Origin: Bradyrhizobium sp. B124
Lineage (GTDB): Bacteria; Pseudomonadota; Alphaproteobacteria; Rhizobiales; Xanthobacteraceae
Direction of reading: 5' to 3'
NCBI RefSeq assembly: GCF_038967635.1
Contig: NZ_CP152413.1
Location: forward strand, 248,001-312,000
DNA length: 64,000 nucleotides
Shown here piece after piece: positions 1-9,244 of this stretch. The notes beneath the pieces are model-generated. The model saw nothing but the letters and a program-made list of their open reading frames with translations. It did no database searches and was not told the origin of the DNA. The position numbers and the translations under genes were made by a program. Numbering within the stretch: position 1 is the first letter of the stretch; every line of letters starts with the position of its first letter.

Positions 1-1611
1 GCGATGCACGCGGTGCGGCGGCTCGCCTACATCACCTTCGTGCACATGCACGAGCTGTCGCTGCGCTTCCATCTCGAGCGCAAGACCGGCGGCTTGACCC
101 GCGTGCTGGAGCGCGGCCGCTCCGGCATCGAGACCATCGTGCGGATGGTGATCCTGCAGCTGATCCCGACCATCGTCGAGGTCACGCTGCTGGCGGGGGT
201 GCTGCTCTGGCAATTCGACTGGCGCTACGTGCTCGCGGTGCTGATCACGGTCGTCGTGTTCATGTACTACACCTACATTGCGACCGAGTGGCGGATCGAG
301 ATCCGCCGCAAGATGAACGATTCCGACACCGAGGCTAACACCAAGGCGATCGACTCGCTGCTCAACTACGAGACGGTGAAATATTTCGGCGCCGAGGAGC
401 GTGAGGCGCGGCGCTACGACCGCTCGATGGAGCGTTACGAGCAGGCCAGCGTGAAGACCTATACCTCGCTCGCGGTGCTCAACACCGGACAGGCGATCAT
501 CTTCACCGCGGGGCTGACCGCGACCATGTTGATGTGCGCGTTCGGCATCCGCAACGGCACCCACACCGTCGGCGATTTCGTGCTGATCAACTCGATGATG
601 ATCCAGCTGTACCAGCCGCTGAATTTCATGGGCATGGTCTATCGCGAGATCAAGCAGGCGATCATCGACATCGAGAAGATGTTCGACGTGCTGGCGCGCG
701 ATCCCGAGGTGAGGGACGTGCCGGGCGCCAAGCCGCTCGTGGTGTCCACAGGCAGCGTGCGCTTCGAGGACGTCCGCTTCGCCTACGAGCCCGACCGGCA
801 GATCCTGAAAGGTCTGAGCTTCGAGGTGCCAGCCGGCAAGACGGTCGCGATCGTCGGCCCCTCCGGCGCCGGCAAGTCGACGATCTCGCGGCTCTTGTTC
901 CGGCTCTACGATGTCTCGAGCGGCCGCATCCTGATCGACGGCCAGGACATCAAGAATGTGACGCAGACCTCGCTGCGGTCGGCGATCGGCATGGTGCCGC
1001 AGGACACCGTGCTGTTCAACGACACCATTCGCTACAACATCCGCTATGGCCGCTGGGATGCCGGCGACGATGAGGTGGAGGAGGCGGCGCGGCTGGCGCA
1101 GATCGACGGTTTCATCCGGATGTCGCCGCAGGGCTACGAGACCCAGGTGGGCGAGCGCGGCCTGAAACTCTCGGGCGGCGAGAAGCAGCGCGTCGCGATC
1201 GCGCGCACGGTGCTGAAGGCGCCGCCGATCCTGGTGCTCGACGAGGCGACCTCGGCGCTCGACAGCCACACCGAGCACGAGATCCAGGGGGCGCTCGAGC
1301 GGGTGTCGCGCAACCGCACCTCGCTGGTGATCGCGCACCGGCTGTCGACCATCGTTGGCGCCGACGAGATCATCGTGCTGGACCAGGGCCGGATCGCCGA
1401 GCGCGGCACCCACGCGCGGCTTTTGGCCTCGGGCGGCCTCTATGCCAGCATGTGGAACCGGCAGCGCGAGGCCGAGGAGGCCCGCGAACGGCTCGCCCAG
1501 GTCGATGACGACGGCGGCGCGCCGAATCGCCTGCCGCCCGTGGCCACCGATTCGTCTGATGATTCCACCCCTGACGCGGGTGAGAAACCCTTGCCGACCG
1601 CCGCGGAATAG
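1..1611 (+). CDS. ABC exporter, Atm1/HMT1-type half-transporter (5' end outside window)
   Basis: The reading frame is open from the first base, so the N-terminus, including the first membrane helices, lies upstream. What remains is the back part of an ABC type-1 membrane domain followed by a complete nucleotide-binding domain: Walker A GPSGAGKS near residue 290, Q-loop MVPQD, signature LSGGEKQR, Walker [13 protein letters not shown] and the H-loop IAHRLST. The region around [19 protein letters not shown] matches the Atm1/ABCB7 branch, which exports glutathione-linked sulfur or iron-sulfur precursors or conjugated metals in alphaproteobacteria. The C-terminus is a polar tail of about 40 residues without a fold I recognise. 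psd starts 53 bp downstream on the same strand. The family is certain; the substrate is inferred from the subfamily. Confidence 0.9.
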   Translation, partial: AMHAVRRLAYITFVHMHELSLRFHLERKTGGLTRVLERGRSGIETIVRMVILQLIPTIVEVTLLAGVLLWQFDWRYVLAVLITVVVFMYYTYIATEWRIEIRRKMNDSDTEANTKAIDSLLNYETVKYFGAEEREARRYDRSMERYEQASVKTYTSLAVLNTGQAIIFTAGLTATMLMCAFGIRNGTHTVGDFVLINSMMIQLYQPLNFMGMVYREIKQAIIDIEKMFDVLARDPEVRDVPGAKPLVVSTGSVRFEDVRFAYEPDRQILKGLSFEVPAGKTVAIVGPSGAGKSTISRLLFRLYDVSSGRILIDGQDIKNVTQTSLRSAIGMVPQDTVLFNDTIRYNIRYGRWDAGDDEVEEAARLAQIDGFIRMSPQGYETQVGERGLKLSGGEKQRVAIARTVLKAPPILVLDEATSALDSHTEHEIQGALERVSRNRTSLVIAHRLSTIVGADEIIVLDQGRIAERGTHARLLASGGLYASMWNRQREAEEARERLAQVDDDGGAPNRLPPVATDSSDDSTPDAGEKPLPTAAE

Positions 1612-1664
1612 TCGATTTAGGGCCTCTCCCGCCAAACGGGGCGGGGAAACGCAAGCGAGCTCTG

Positions 1665-2363
1665 ATGTCGATCGCCAATTCCATCCGCGCGCAGATCCCG
1701 CCGATCCACCCCGAGGGCTATCCGTTCATCGGCGGTTTCGCCCTGGCGAGCCTGATCCTGTTCTGGATCTGGACGCCGCTGGGCTGGATCGGAACACTGC
1801 TCACGGTCTGGTGCGCGCTGTTCTTCCGCGATCCCGTCCGCGTGACGCCGCTGCGCGACGGCATCGTGGTGTCGCCGGCCGATGGCCGCGTCTCCATGGT
1901 GGTGCAGGCGCTGCCGCCGGCCGAGCTGGGTCTCGGCGACAAGCCGCTGCCGCGGGTCTCGGTGTTCATGAGCGTGTTCAACTGCCATGTGAACCGCAGC
2001 CCGGTGGCCGGGCGCATCGACCGCATCGCCTACCGGCCCGGCGCCTTCATCAACGCCGAGCTCGACAAGGCGAGCGAGGACAATGAGCGCAATTCGCTGG
2101 TGATCTCGGGCGCCAATGGCCGCATCGGCGTGGTCCAGATCGCCGGTCTCGTGGCGCGCCGCATCGTCTGCTTCGTCAAGGAAGGCCAGTCGATCGGCGC
2201 CGGCGAGCGCTTCGGCCTGATCCGCTTCGGCTCGCGGCTTGATGTCTACCTGCCCGAGGGCACCAAGGCGCTGGTCTCCGAGGGGCAGACCGCGGTTGCC
2301 GGCGAGACGATTCTGGCGGATTTCCGCAACGCCGACCCGGGCCGCACCTACCGCGCCGATTAA
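1665..2363 (+). CDS. psd: Phosphatidylserine decarboxylase proenzyme
   Basis: At 232 aa this is the short form of the enzyme. It converts phosphatidylserine to phosphatidylethanolamine at the inner membrane. Two hydrophobic stretches (about residues 20-55) precede the family motif FRDP and [19 protein letters not shown] carries conserved active-site residues. The self-cleavage site that makes the pyruvoyl group is visible as RFGSR, with the cut expected between Gly189 and Ser190. It lies just upstream of pssA, whose product makes its substrate, and only a palindromic repeat separates the two genes. Start ATG at 1665 follows a weak purine-rich stretch. Confidence 0.95.
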   Translation: MSIANSIRAQIPPIHPEGYPFIGGFALASLILFWIWTPLGWIGTLLTVWCALFFRDPVRVTPLRDGIVVSPADGRVSMVVQALPPAELGLGDKPLPRVSVFMSVFNCHVNRSPVAGRIDRIAYRPGAFINAELDKASEDNERNSLVISGANGRIGVVQIAGLVARRIVCFVKEGQSIGAGERFGLIRFGSRLDVYLPEGTKALVSEGQTAVAGETILADFRNADPGRTYRAD

Positions 2364-2376
2364 CTCTGTTTCGCGA

Positions 2377-2479
2377 GCCTGGAGCTCCCGTTCCGCTCGG
2401 AATCGGAACGGGAGCTCTGGTTTGCTATTTTGACGCGTTTTCTTAACGCGAGCCGGTATCCGCTTCGCTGGAAACGCTT
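2377..2479. repeat. Dispersed two-hairpin repeat, family A copy 1
   Basis: A perfect 14-bp stem (GAGCTCCCGTTCCG at 2382-2395 with its complement at 2404-2417, 8-nt loop) is followed by a second module, TTGACGCGTTTTCTTAACGCG...GAAACGCTT. The same two-module layout occurs at 25977-26079. The first hairpin is followed by a T-rich stretch and could also stop transcription after psd. Confidence 0.75.
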
Positions 2480-2538
2480 AGCCCGCCGGTTCCCGCCGCG
2501 ATGGCGGAGCCGGGCCATGCTTGCTATATTGCAAGACC

Positions 2539-3420
2539 ATGATGCCCTTTGATCCCAACTCCACCGAGTCTCGCCGCCGCCGGTTCCGCCCGATCCCGGT
2601 GCGGATGCTGGTGCCCAACATGATCACGCTGCTGGCGATCTGCGCCGGCCTCACCGCGATCCGGCTGTCGACGGAAGGGCGGATGGAGCTTGCGGTCGCC
2701 GCCATCGTGTTCGCCGCGATCCTCGACGGCATCGACGGCCGCGTCGCCCGCATGATCAAGGGCCAGTCGAAATTCGGCGCCGAGCTCGACAGCCTCGCCG
2801 ACTTCGTCAATTTTGGCGTCGCGCCGGGCCTGATCCTGTATTTCTGGCAGCTGCATGAATTGAACAATGGCGGCTGGATCGCCGCGATGGTGTTCGCGAT
2901 CTCCGGCGGCCTGCGGCTGGCGCGCTTCAATGCCTCGATCGACGATCCGAACAAGCCGGCCTTCGCCGCGAATTACTTCACGGGCGTGCCGGCACCGGCC
3001 GGCGCGATCACCGTGCTGCTGCCGATCTATCTCGCCTTCCTCGGCGTGCCGATGCCGCCGGCGACGCTGACGGCGTTCTACACGCTCTTGATCGCCTTCC
3101 TGATGGTGTCGCGGCTGCCGGTGTTCTCCGGCAAGACCGTGAAGATGCGCGTGCCGCCGGAGATGGTGCTGCCGGTGTTCGTCTCGGTGGTGTTCTTCGT
3201 CGCGCTGCTGATCGGCTATCCCTGGCATATCCTGTCGGCGGGCTCGGTCGCCTATTTGATCAGCCTGCCCTGGGGCTGGAAGTCCTATCGCGACCAGGAG
3301 CGCCAGCTTGCGGCGCAGACGCAAGGCGCAAGCGCGCCGGCGCCGGCATCGCCTGCGGCTCCCTATGCGGCGCCGGTCGCGGATGCTGACAACGACGATC
3401 GTCCGACGCATCTGCACTGA
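2539..3420 (+). CDS. pssA: CDP-diacylglycerol--serine O-phosphatidyltransferase
   Basis: This integral membrane enzyme condenses CDP-diacylglycerol with serine to give phosphatidylserine, which psd then decarboxylates. The CDP-alcohol phosphotransferase signature DG-x2-AR-x8-G-x3-D-x3-D is complete (DGRVAR, then GAELDSLAD). About seven hydrophobic segments cover residues 20-250, and the C-terminus is an Ala/Pro-rich tail. I chose the ATG at 2539 (protein MMPFDP); the next codon, 2542, is also ATG. Upstream TTG extensions lack a ribosome site and would start inside the previous repeat region. Confidence 0.93.
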   Translation: MMPFDPNSTESRRRRFRPIPVRMLVPNMITLLAICAGLTAIRLSTEGRMELAVAAIVFAAILDGIDGRVARMIKGQSKFGAELDSLADFVNFGVAPGLILYFWQLHELNNGGWIAAMVFAISGGLRLARFNASIDDPNKPAFAANYFTGVPAPAGAITVLLPIYLAFLGVPMPPATLTAFYTLLIAFLMVSRLPVFSGKTVKMRVPPEMVLPVFVSVVFFVALLIGYPWHILSAGSVAYLISLPWGWKSYRDQERQLAAQTQGASAPAPASPAAPYAAPVADADNDDRPTHLH

Positions 3421-3433
3421 GGCTCTGTGTAAT

Positions 3434-3593
3434 CCGTCATCCCCGCGCAAAGGCTTCGCCTTTGTCGCTGGAGGAGCGCGCAGCGCGTCTCGAAGGATGC
3501 ACGGCCACCAGCGGGGCCGTCGACCCTTCGAGGGCCGCTGAAGAAGCGGCCACCTCCAGCGACAACGGCAAAGCCGTTGCGCGGGGGTGACGG
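3434..3593. repeat. Nested inverted-repeat element
   Basis: The outer arms, CCGTCATCCCCGCGCAA (3434-3450) and TTGCGCGGGGGTGACGG (3577-3593), pair with one mismatch. Inside are a second arm pair, TCGCTGGAGG (3465-3474) with CCTCCAGCGA (3553-3562), and small local hairpins AAAGGC-TTC-GCCTTT and AACGGC-AAA-GCCGTT. This accounts for nearly all of the 300-bp gap between pssA and the next gene. I see no second copy in the window, but the architecture is that of a non-autonomous palindromic element. Confidence 0.7.
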
Positions 3594-3721
3594 TGGTAGA
3601 GTTCACTTCCGTCCTCTTCTCCCAAATATCAGCCATGAGCGTGGCTCGGTTGGGTTCGCCTGCGATCTCGGCTATAGGCTGAGACGGCCCAGCGAACGCC
3701 AAAAATCAGGAGAGAAACGCC

Positions 3722-4441
3722 GTGACGACATCCGCTTCCGCCCCGCTGCCTGCGTCCGTCCTCGAGGCGTTGGCGCGCTACGACACGCCGACGATCTGCA
3801 ATGCGATGGAGATCGTCGCGCCGGAGCGCCGTCTGATCGGCTACACCGTGAAGCCGCTGGTCTGCCCGTTCCCGTCCTTGCCGCCGATCGTCGGCTATGC
3901 GCGCACGGTCGCGATCCGCTCGGTGCTGAAGTCTGGGCTCTCGGCCGAGGAGCAGTCGAAGCGCCGCATCGAATATTATGAATATGTCGGCACCGGTTTC
4001 GGTCCGCGCATCTCCGTGATCCAGGACATCGACGGTCCCGACGTCGGCTACGGCGCGTTCTGGGGCGAGGTGCAGAGCGCCGTGCACAAGGCGCTCGGTT
4101 GTCTCGGCGTCATCACCGATGGCTCGATCCGCGACATCCCGCAATGGGCGCCGGGCTTCCAGGCGCTGGCCGGCTCGATCGGCCCGTCGCACGCCTGGGT
4201 GCATGCCGAAAGTTTTGGCGGCGAAGTCCGCGTCGCCGGGATGACGGTGCGCTCCGACGACCTGATTCACGCCGACAGCCACGGTGCGATCGTGATCCCG
4301 TATGAGATCGCGGCCAAGCTGCCGGAGGCCGCCGAACTCTGCGGCCGCCGCGAGACCCCGATTCTGGATATCGCGCGTTCGAAGGACTTCTCGCTCGAGA
4401 AGCTGAAGGACGCGCTGAAGCGCTCGGCGGAAATCCACTGA
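3722..4441 (+). CDS. RraA-like / dimethylmenaquinone methyltransferase-fold family protein
   Basis: This 239-aa protein belongs to the RraA/HMG-aldolase-like superfamily. The fold's central motif GVITDGSIRD (about residues 131-140) contains the Arg-Asp pair that in aldolase members binds divalent metal and substrate. Members include RNase E inhibitors and 4-hydroxy-4-methyl-2-oxoglutarate aldolases, and the exact role cannot be told from sequence. The N-terminal extension with YDTPTICNAME is typical of the longer, non-RraA members, so a hydrolase or aldolase role is more likely than RNase E control. Start GTG 3722 follows AGGAGAG at good spacing. The gene ends just before a strong terminator. 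Confidence 0.8.
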   Translation: MTTSASAPLPASVLEALARYDTPTICNAMEIVAPERRLIGYTVKPLVCPFPSLPPIVGYARTVAIRSVLKSGLSAEEQSKRRIEYYEYVGTGFGPRISVIQDIDGPDVGYGAFWGEVQSAVHKALGCLGVITDGSIRDIPQWAPGFQALAGSIGPSHAWVHAESFGGEVRVAGMTVRSDDLIHADSHGAIVIPYEIAAKLPEAAELCGRRETPILDIARSKDFSLEKLKDALKRSAEIH

Positions 4442-4468
4442 CGCAACGCGCCTCTTCGAATTGCGGAA

Positions 4469-4494
4469 CGGCGGGCCGAAAGGCCCGCCGTTTT
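4469..4494 (+). terminator. Rho-independent terminator
   Basis: A perfect 9-bp GC stem, CGGCGGGCC (4469-4477) and GGCCCGCCG (4482-4490), is capped by a GAAA tetraloop and followed by TTTTGCTTT. It lies 28 bp after the RraA-like stop codon and also between convergent terC. Confidence 0.9.
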
Positions 4495-4505
4495 GCTTTC
4501 GATCG

Positions 4506-5126
4506 TCAGCCCGGCGCGACCTTCGCGATCTCGGATGCGCCGCGAATGGTCATGTCGACGGCGACGTAGAGGATCACGGCGAGGCCGACATAGGCGATCC
4601 AGCGGTGGTTCTGCAGCAGTTTTGCGATGAAGGTGGCGGCCGCGCCCATCATCGCGATCGAGAGCGCAAGGCCGAACACCAGCACGATCGGCTGCTCGCG
4701 CGCCGCGCCGGCCACCGCGAGCACGTTGTCGAGCGACATCGAGACGTCGGCGATGATGATCTGCGTCGTGGCCTGCCACAGCGTCTTGCGCTGGCCTCCT
4801 GCGCCATCGGCGGCGTGCTCGGCCGTCGTCTCATGTGCGGTGGCGCGCAGCTCGCGCCACATCTTCCAACACACCCATAGCAGCAGGATGCCGCCGGCCA
4901 GCAGCAGGCCGACGATCCGCATCAATTGCGTAGTGAGAAGCGCGAACAGGATGCGCAGCAGCGTCGCAGCGGCGATGCCGATCAGGATCGCCTTGCCGCG
5001 TTGCTTCGCCGGCAGGCCTGCCGCGGCAAGGCCGATCACGACGGCGTTGTCGCCGGCGAGCACGAGGTCGATGACGACGACTTGCAGCAACGCGCTGAGG
5101 GCGTCGAGTGAAAACAGTTCGGACAT
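4506..5126 (-). CDS. TerC family integral membrane protein (YjbE type)
   Basis: A 206-aa membrane protein with six to seven hydrophobic helices. Both TerC signature segments with intramembrane acidic residues are present: LAGDNAVVIGLA near residues 17-28 and VSMSLDNVLAVAG near residue 125. TerC/YjbE proteins are implicated in metal-ion (often manganese) efflux or metalation of exoproteins; the substrate here is unknown. The ATG at 5126 is preceded by AAGGGGAG on the minus strand, which fits better than in-frame starts further upstream. It is convergent with the RraA-like gene and shares the terminator region. Confidence 0.88.
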   Translation of the reverse strand: MSELFSLDALSALLQVVVIDLVLAGDNAVVIGLAAAGLPAKQRGKAILIGIAAATLLRILFALLTTQLMRIVGLLLAGGILLLWVCWKMWRELRATAHETTAEHAADGAGGQRKTLWQATTQIIIADVSMSLDNVLAVAGAAREQPIVLVFGLALSIAMMGAAATFIAKLLQNHRWIAYVGLAVILYVAVDMTIRGASEIAKVAPG

Positions 5127-5162
5127 AAGCAGCAATGCTCCCCTTGAGGTCGGGGAGTGGAC

Positions 5163-5179
5163 CGTTTCGACGAAACGGG
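5163..5179 (-). promoter_or_regulatory. Inverted repeat in the terC leader
   Basis: The sequence CCGTTTCGACGAAACGG is a near-perfect palindrome 37 bp upstream of the terC start. It could be an operator or an RNA hairpin in the 5' leader. I could not match the leader to the manganese (yybP-ykoY) riboswitch consensus with confidence. Confidence 0.4.
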
Positions 5180-5320
5180 ATGTTGCCGTCCGGCGGACAG
5201 CAAGCCCACCGCGGCGCATGTCCGCGTCGCGGGTCGAAGCAGGGCCACTCCAACTGAGTTCCAGTCCGACATCGCAGCTTGTGGCTGCCAGAGGGGCCCG
5301 GCCTGGGATTTACGGTCGCT

Positions 5321-5419
5321 CAAGCGCGATGAGATTTCGATGGATCGTCATCGCGCTTTCGCTTCTTGCTTGAGCATGATCTGTTCGGAAAACCGCTTCA
5401 CACTTTTCCGGATCATGCT
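5321..5419. repeat. Dispersed double-hairpin repeat, family B copy 1
   Basis: The first module pairs AAGCGCGATG with CATCGCGCTT. The second pairs GCATGATC with GATCATGC around an inner GGAAAA/TTTTCC pair. The same arrangement recurs at 48730-48816, and the second module alone, inverted, at 22338-22382. Confidence 0.85.
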
Positions 5420-5786
5420 AGTCCGGACGCAGCGCGGCCTGTTCCTCGAAGAACAGCGCCGCCTGATCCGGCTCGCCGAGGATCGCCGCTGCACACCCCA
5501 TGAAGGTGAATGCGCCGGCAAAATCCCACAGCGTGAGGTTCGCCACGCTTGCACGCATGTGGATCACGCGCGCCGCAAGCGCGGCAATGGCTGCCTCCGC
5601 GAACAACACCAGGCTGAGCGCGGGCAGCACGAGTGCGGGCTCAACCAGACGAACGGTCAGGATGATCGGCAGCGCGGTCAGCACCGCAAACAACAGAAGC
5701 ATGCCGAACGGCTCCAGCGAGGGAGCCTTCCGCGAGAACCTGTCTGGAATGGTCGAGGACATTCCGATTCTTGCCTTGTCGTTCAT
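5418..5786 (-). CDS. Small membrane protein of unknown function
   Basis: A 122-aa protein with three likely transmembrane segments (about residues 27-47, 50-72 and 86-103) and short polar ends. I do not recognise a named domain. Codon use matches the neighbouring genes, which supports it being real. Its stop codon abuts the right end of the family B repeat, so its last codons border repeat sequence. An internal Met at residue 9 is a possible alternative start. No operon partner is evident. Confidence 0.6.
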   Translation of the reverse strand: MNDKARIGMSSTIPDRFSRKAPSLEPFGMLLLFAVLTALPIILTVRLVEPALVLPALSLVLFAEAAIAALAARVIHMRASVANLTLWDFAGAFTFMGCAAAILGEPDQAALFFEEQAALRPD

Positions 5787-6001
5787 CCCGACGATATCAG
5801 AACGTGTTCACGTTGAGGCGTGGCGCGGCGCCGCGCGACCGCAAGCCGCGCGACAGACTGTACACTTGGGGCCGTGGAAGAGGGCCGTGGGCGGGCCATT
5901 TCGGCGCCGTTTTGGGGCTGATCGCGCCGCGGCATGCCATGGCAAAGTCCAGGCTGTGCATTTATCTTTGGTCGTAGCGCTGGGCGAACGAGCGAAGGGC
6001 G

Positions 6002-6835
6002 ATGTCCATGAATATGTCAGGCAAGACGGTGCTGATCACCGGTTCCACCGATGGCGTCGGCCGCTACGTTGCGATGAAGCTGGCGTCCGCCGGCGCCCGG
6101 GTCCTGATTCATGGCCGCGATACCAAGCGGGCGCAGGTCCTCGCCGACGAGATCAAGCGGGTCTCCGGCCGCGAGCCGATGTTCTATCAGGCCGATCTGT
6201 CCTCGCTTGCCGAGGTCCGCGAGTTCGCCCAGCTGGTGCTCGACGACCAGGAGCGCCTCGATGTGCTGGTCAGCAATGCCGGTATCGGGTCGCAGAACGA
6301 CGGGCCGGCGCGGCAGACCAGCAAGGACGGCCACGAGTTGCGCTTTGCGGTGAACTATCTCGCCGGCTTCCTGCTCGCGCATCTCTTGCTGCCGCGGCTC
6401 AAGGCGAGCACGCCGGCGCGCATCGTCAATGTCGCATCGCTCGGCCAGCACCCGATCGATTTCGGCGACGTGATGATCACGAAGAATTACAGCGGCGCCC
6501 GCGCCTACGCGCAGAGCAAGCTGTCGCAGATCATGTTCACCATCGACCTCGCCGCCGAGCTCGAAGGCTCCGGCGTGACCGTCAATTCGCTGCATCCGGC
6601 GACCTACATGAACACCACCATGGTGCGCGCCAGCGGCGCGACGCCGATCTCGACCGTCGAGCAGGGCGGCGACGCCATCCTGCGTCTGGTCCAGGATGAC
6701 GACGTCGCGGGCCGGAGCGGGCTGTTCTTCGACGGCAAGCGCGAGGCCCGCGCCCATGCCCAGGCCTATGACGCCGAGGCGCGCAAGCGGCTAAAGGCGT
6801 TGAGCCTTGCGCTCACCGGGCTGCGGATTTCCTGA
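6002..6835 (+). CDS. SDR family NAD(P)-dependent oxidoreductase
   Basis: A 277-aa short-chain dehydrogenase/reductase. The Rossmann glycine motif TGSTDGVG is at about residues 13-20, the structural NAG motif at 92-94, and the catalytic Ser and YAQSK follow. It resembles the retinol-dehydrogenase/WW-oxidoreductase-like branch of SDRs that act on diverse alcohols or ketones; the substrate is unknown. Its last 23 bp overlap the end of the convergent mocR-type gene, so their 3' ends share sequence. The region upstream (5787-6001) shows no other gene. Confidence 0.85.
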   Translation: MSMNMSGKTVLITGSTDGVGRYVAMKLASAGARVLIHGRDTKRAQVLADEIKRVSGREPMFYQADLSSLAEVREFAQLVLDDQERLDVLVSNAGIGSQNDGPARQTSKDGHELRFAVNYLAGFLLAHLLLPRLKASTPARIVNVASLGQHPIDFGDVMITKNYSGARAYAQSKLSQIMFTIDLAAELEGSGVTVNSLHPATYMNTTMVRASGATPISTVEQGGDAILRLVQDDDVAGRSGLFFDGKREARAHAQAYDAEARKRLKALSLALTGLRIS

Positions 6836-8300
6836 CGCGGCGCGCGGCCGGCGCGCCCTGGATGCGGATGCGACCTTGGGCACGGATCGCCTCGAACAGA
6901 CGCTTGCAGGCGGCCTGCACGCCGCGATCGGGCATGGTTGCGATACCGAGCAGCAAGCCCGGCTGCGCCCGCTTCGGTGAGAGATACCAGGGCGAGAGCG
7001 GGGCGGGTGCCAGCCCATGCGCCAGCACCTGCCGCGCGATCGCGACATCGTCGGCCTTGTCGGGCAGCGTCAGCATCACGGCGAGGCCGGCAACCCGCGC
7101 GTCGTTGCTCCATGGCCGCAGCGCAGCCGTCAGCGCATCGCGGCGCTCGCAATAGGCCCGTTTGGTTCGTCGGAGATGGCGGATGTAGTGGCCGTCGCGC
7201 ATGAACTCGGCGGTGGAAAGCTGCACGGCTGGTCCCGGAGCAGGGGCAAGGCACGTCGCGACATCGGCGAACTGCGTTGCCAACTGCTCGGGTGCAACCA
7301 GGAAGCCGAGCCGAAGCGTCGGCGAGATCGTCTTGCTGAAGGAGCCGAGATGGATCACGCGGCCGGCGCGGTCGAGCGAGGCAAGCGCGGGCGCGGCGCG
7401 GCCATCGAGCCGCAACTCGCCGAGATAATCGTCCTCGATGATCCATGCGCCGGTTTGCGCCGCCCAATCGAGCAGTTGCGCGCGACGCTTCGCTGACAAT
7501 GGCGGACCGAGCGGCGCTTGCTGTCCCGGCGTCACGACCGCGAGCGCCGCGTCGGGCGCGTGCTTGAGGCCGTGGTCGACATCGAGGCCGCCGCCGTCGA
7601 CAGGGATCGGGACCAGCTCCAGCCGGGCGAGCTCGAGCCCCTTTCGGGTCAATGGAAATCCCGGGTCCTCCATCCATGCACGGCGGCCTTCGAGGCCGAG
7701 CACGCGCAGCGTGAGGCCAAGTCCGCCGCTGAAGCCCGACGTGATGACGATCTGCGCAGGCGAGCATTCGAGCCCGCGCGCGATCGCGAGGTGCGCGGCG
7801 ATCTCGCGCCGCAACTGGAGCTCGCCGCGCGGATCGATGGTGCGGGTCACCGCGCTCAACTCCGCCCGCACGGCGCGCGCGCGGATTCGCGCCAGCAGCT
7901 TTGCAGGGAGAGCGTCCTGCGCCGGGACGCCCATCCGGAAGTGTCCCTGGCCGCTCAGGTCATGAAACATCTCCACGACCGATCCGGGAACGATCGGCGC
8001 ATCGGGTTTTGCAGTTGTCCTCGGCCGCCTGGCGACGGTGGTGCCGTTCGCCTTCGACGACACGATGTGCTGGGCATCCGCCAACTTGTCGTAAGCGGCG
8101 CGCACGGTACCGCGCGCGACGCCGAGCTGCGCGGCGAGGTCGAGCCATGACGGCAACCGGGCGCCCGGCACCAGTACGCCATTGTCGATCGCCGCCGCAA
8201 TCGCCTTGCGGATCTGCTCGGAGAGCGGCGTCCTGGCCGAGCGATCGAGCGCGATGGGAAGCGGGGTGGGCATGGCCCGTGGTACACCAATTCGGTTCAT
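6813..8300 (-). CDS. MocR/PdxR-type transcriptional regulator (GntR HTH fused to aminotransferase fold)
   Basis: A 495-aa fusion. Residues about 20-90 form a GntR winged helix-turn-helix (LPSWLDLAAQLGVARGTVRAAYDKL), and the rest is a class-I aminotransferase-like domain with the PLP-lysine in GSFSKTISPTLRLGF (Lys323) and the IIEDDY motif. Such proteins sense PLP or amino compounds and usually regulate an adjacent divergent gene. The divergent gene here is the cupin/AhpD pair, 61 bp away. A 6-bp inverted repeat spans its start region. An internal Met at residue 10 is an alternative start. Confidence 0.9.
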   Translation of the reverse strand: MNRIGVPRAMPTPLPIALDRSARTPLSEQIRKAIAAAIDNGVLVPGARLPSWLDLAAQLGVARGTVRAAYDKLADAQHIVSSKANGTTVARRPRTTAKPDAPIVPGSVVEMFHDLSGQGHFRMGVPAQDALPAKLLARIRARAVRAELSAVTRTIDPRGELQLRREIAAHLAIARGLECSPAQIVITSGFSGGLGLTLRVLGLEGRRAWMEDPGFPLTRKGLELARLELVPIPVDGGGLDVDHGLKHAPDAALAVVTPGQQAPLGPPLSAKRRAQLLDWAAQTGAWIIEDDYLGELRLDGRAAPALASLDRAGRVIHLGSFSKTISPTLRLGFLVAPEQLATQFADVATCLAPAPGPAVQLSTAEFMRDGHYIRHLRRTKRAYCERRDALTAALRPWSNDARVAGLAVMLTLPDKADDVAIARQVLAHGLAPAPLSPWYLSPKRAQPGLLLGIATMPDRGVQAACKRLFEAIRAQGRIRIQGAPAARRVRKSAAR

Positions 8301-8308
8301 TCTTGGTG
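8285..8308. promoter_or_regulatory. Candidate MocR operator in the divergent intergenic region
   Basis: CACCAA (8285-8290) and TTGGTG (8303-8308) form an inverted repeat with a 12-bp spacer. It straddles the mocR start codon and faces the cupin promoter region. The position suits autoregulation; the assignment is inference. Confidence 0.35.
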
Positions 8309-8361
8309 CTTCTTTTCAGTCCGGCGTGCCCGCATTTATCCGTCAGCAATGGAGGCACGAG

Positions 8362-8769
8362 ATGAAGACCTTATGGATGCTGCTGCTCGCCTGCGCCGCG
8401 CTTGCGACGCCGGCAAAAGCGCAATCGGTGACGCCGAAGTTCGAGCACGCCATCACCAACATTCCCGGCAAGTCGCTGATCGCGGTCGAGGTCAATTTCC
8501 CGCCGGGCGAGCCGTCGGCGCCGCATCATCATGCCAAATCGGCCTTCCTCTATGTCTATGTGCTCCAGGGCGCAATCGAGAGCCAGCTGGAGGGCGAGGC
8601 CGCGCACATCTATCGGGCCGGCGACAGCTTCTTCGAGCCGCCCGGCGCCCATCACGTGCTCGGGCGAAACGCCAGTGCGACCGAGCCGGCGAAGCTGCTT
8701 GCGGTGTTCGTCGTCGACAGCAACGACAAGGCGTTGACCGTCTTCGACAAGGAAGGACACAAGCCATGA
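8362..8769 (+). CDS. Secreted cupin-2 domain protein
   Basis: A 135-aa protein with a clear signal peptide (residues 1-21, ending AKAQ). A single cupin barrel follows: PHHHAKSAFLYVYVLQG contains the metal-binding His cluster and the conserved Gly, and the second motif carries GDSFFEPPGAHH. It is probably a periplasmic small-molecule-binding or dioxygenase-like cupin. Start ATG 8362 is preceded by GGAGG. It overlaps the next gene by ATGA, so the two are translationally coupled, and both are likely controlled by the divergent MocR regulator. Confidence 0.85.
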   Translation: MKTLWMLLLACAALATPAKAQSVTPKFEHAITNIPGKSLIAVEVNFPPGEPSAPHHHAKSAFLYVYVLQGAIESQLEGEAAHIYRAGDSFFEPPGAHHVLGRNASATEPAKLLAVFVVDSNDKALTVFDKEGHKP

Positions 8770-9233
8770 GCATGCGCATCGATTACAACAAGGTCGCGCC
8801 CGCGGGCATCAAGGCGCTCGGTGGCGTCTATGGCTACCTCACGCAATGCGGACTCTCGGCAACGCTGATCGAGCTGGTCTATCTGCGCATTTCGCAGATC
8901 AACGGCTGTGCCTATTGCCTCGACATGCATACGCGCAGCTTGCAGAAAATGGGCGTTGCGATCGAGAAGCTGGCGCTGTTGCAGGTTTGGCGCGAGGCGG
9001 AGGTGCTGTTCGACGCCGAGGAGCGCGCGGCGCTGGCCTGGGCCGAAACCGTCACCCGCGTGGCGGAGACCGCGATCCCAGACGGGGATTACCAGGCGGC
9101 CCGCGCGGTGTTCAGCGAGAAGCAGCTGGTCGACCTGACGATCGCGATCGGCCTGATGAACACCTACAACCGGATCGCAATCGGCTTCCGCAATCCGCCG
9201 CAGGCCGTGCGCGAGCATTCCGCCGCGGCGTGA
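8766..9233 (+). CDS. Carboxymuconolactone decarboxylase family (AhpD-like) protein
   Basis: A 155-aa all-helical CMD/AhpD-type protein. The redox motif CAYCLDMH (Cys48, Cys51, His55) is intact, which points to a thiol-disulfide or alkylhydroperoxidase-like activity and not a decarboxylase. It starts at 8766 inside the cupin stop codon (ATGA overlap). It ends just before a family C palindromic repeat. Pairing of a cupin with an AhpD-like protein suggests a small oxidative-stress or detoxification module, but the substrate is not evident. Confidence 0.87.
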   Translation: MSMRIDYNKVAPAGIKALGGVYGYLTQCGLSATLIELVYLRISQINGCAYCLDMHTRSLQKMGVAIEKLALLQVWREAEVLFDAEERAALAWAETVTRVAETAIPDGDYQAARAVFSEKQLVDLTIAIGLMNTYNRIAIGFRNPPQAVREHSAAA

Positions 9234-9244
9234 TCGCGGAGTTT

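Noticed and set aside
5127..5260. Manganese riboswitch upstream of terC
   Set aside because: Some words resemble the yybP-ykoY motif, but the conserved junction sequence could not be matched by eye; only the hairpin is reported.
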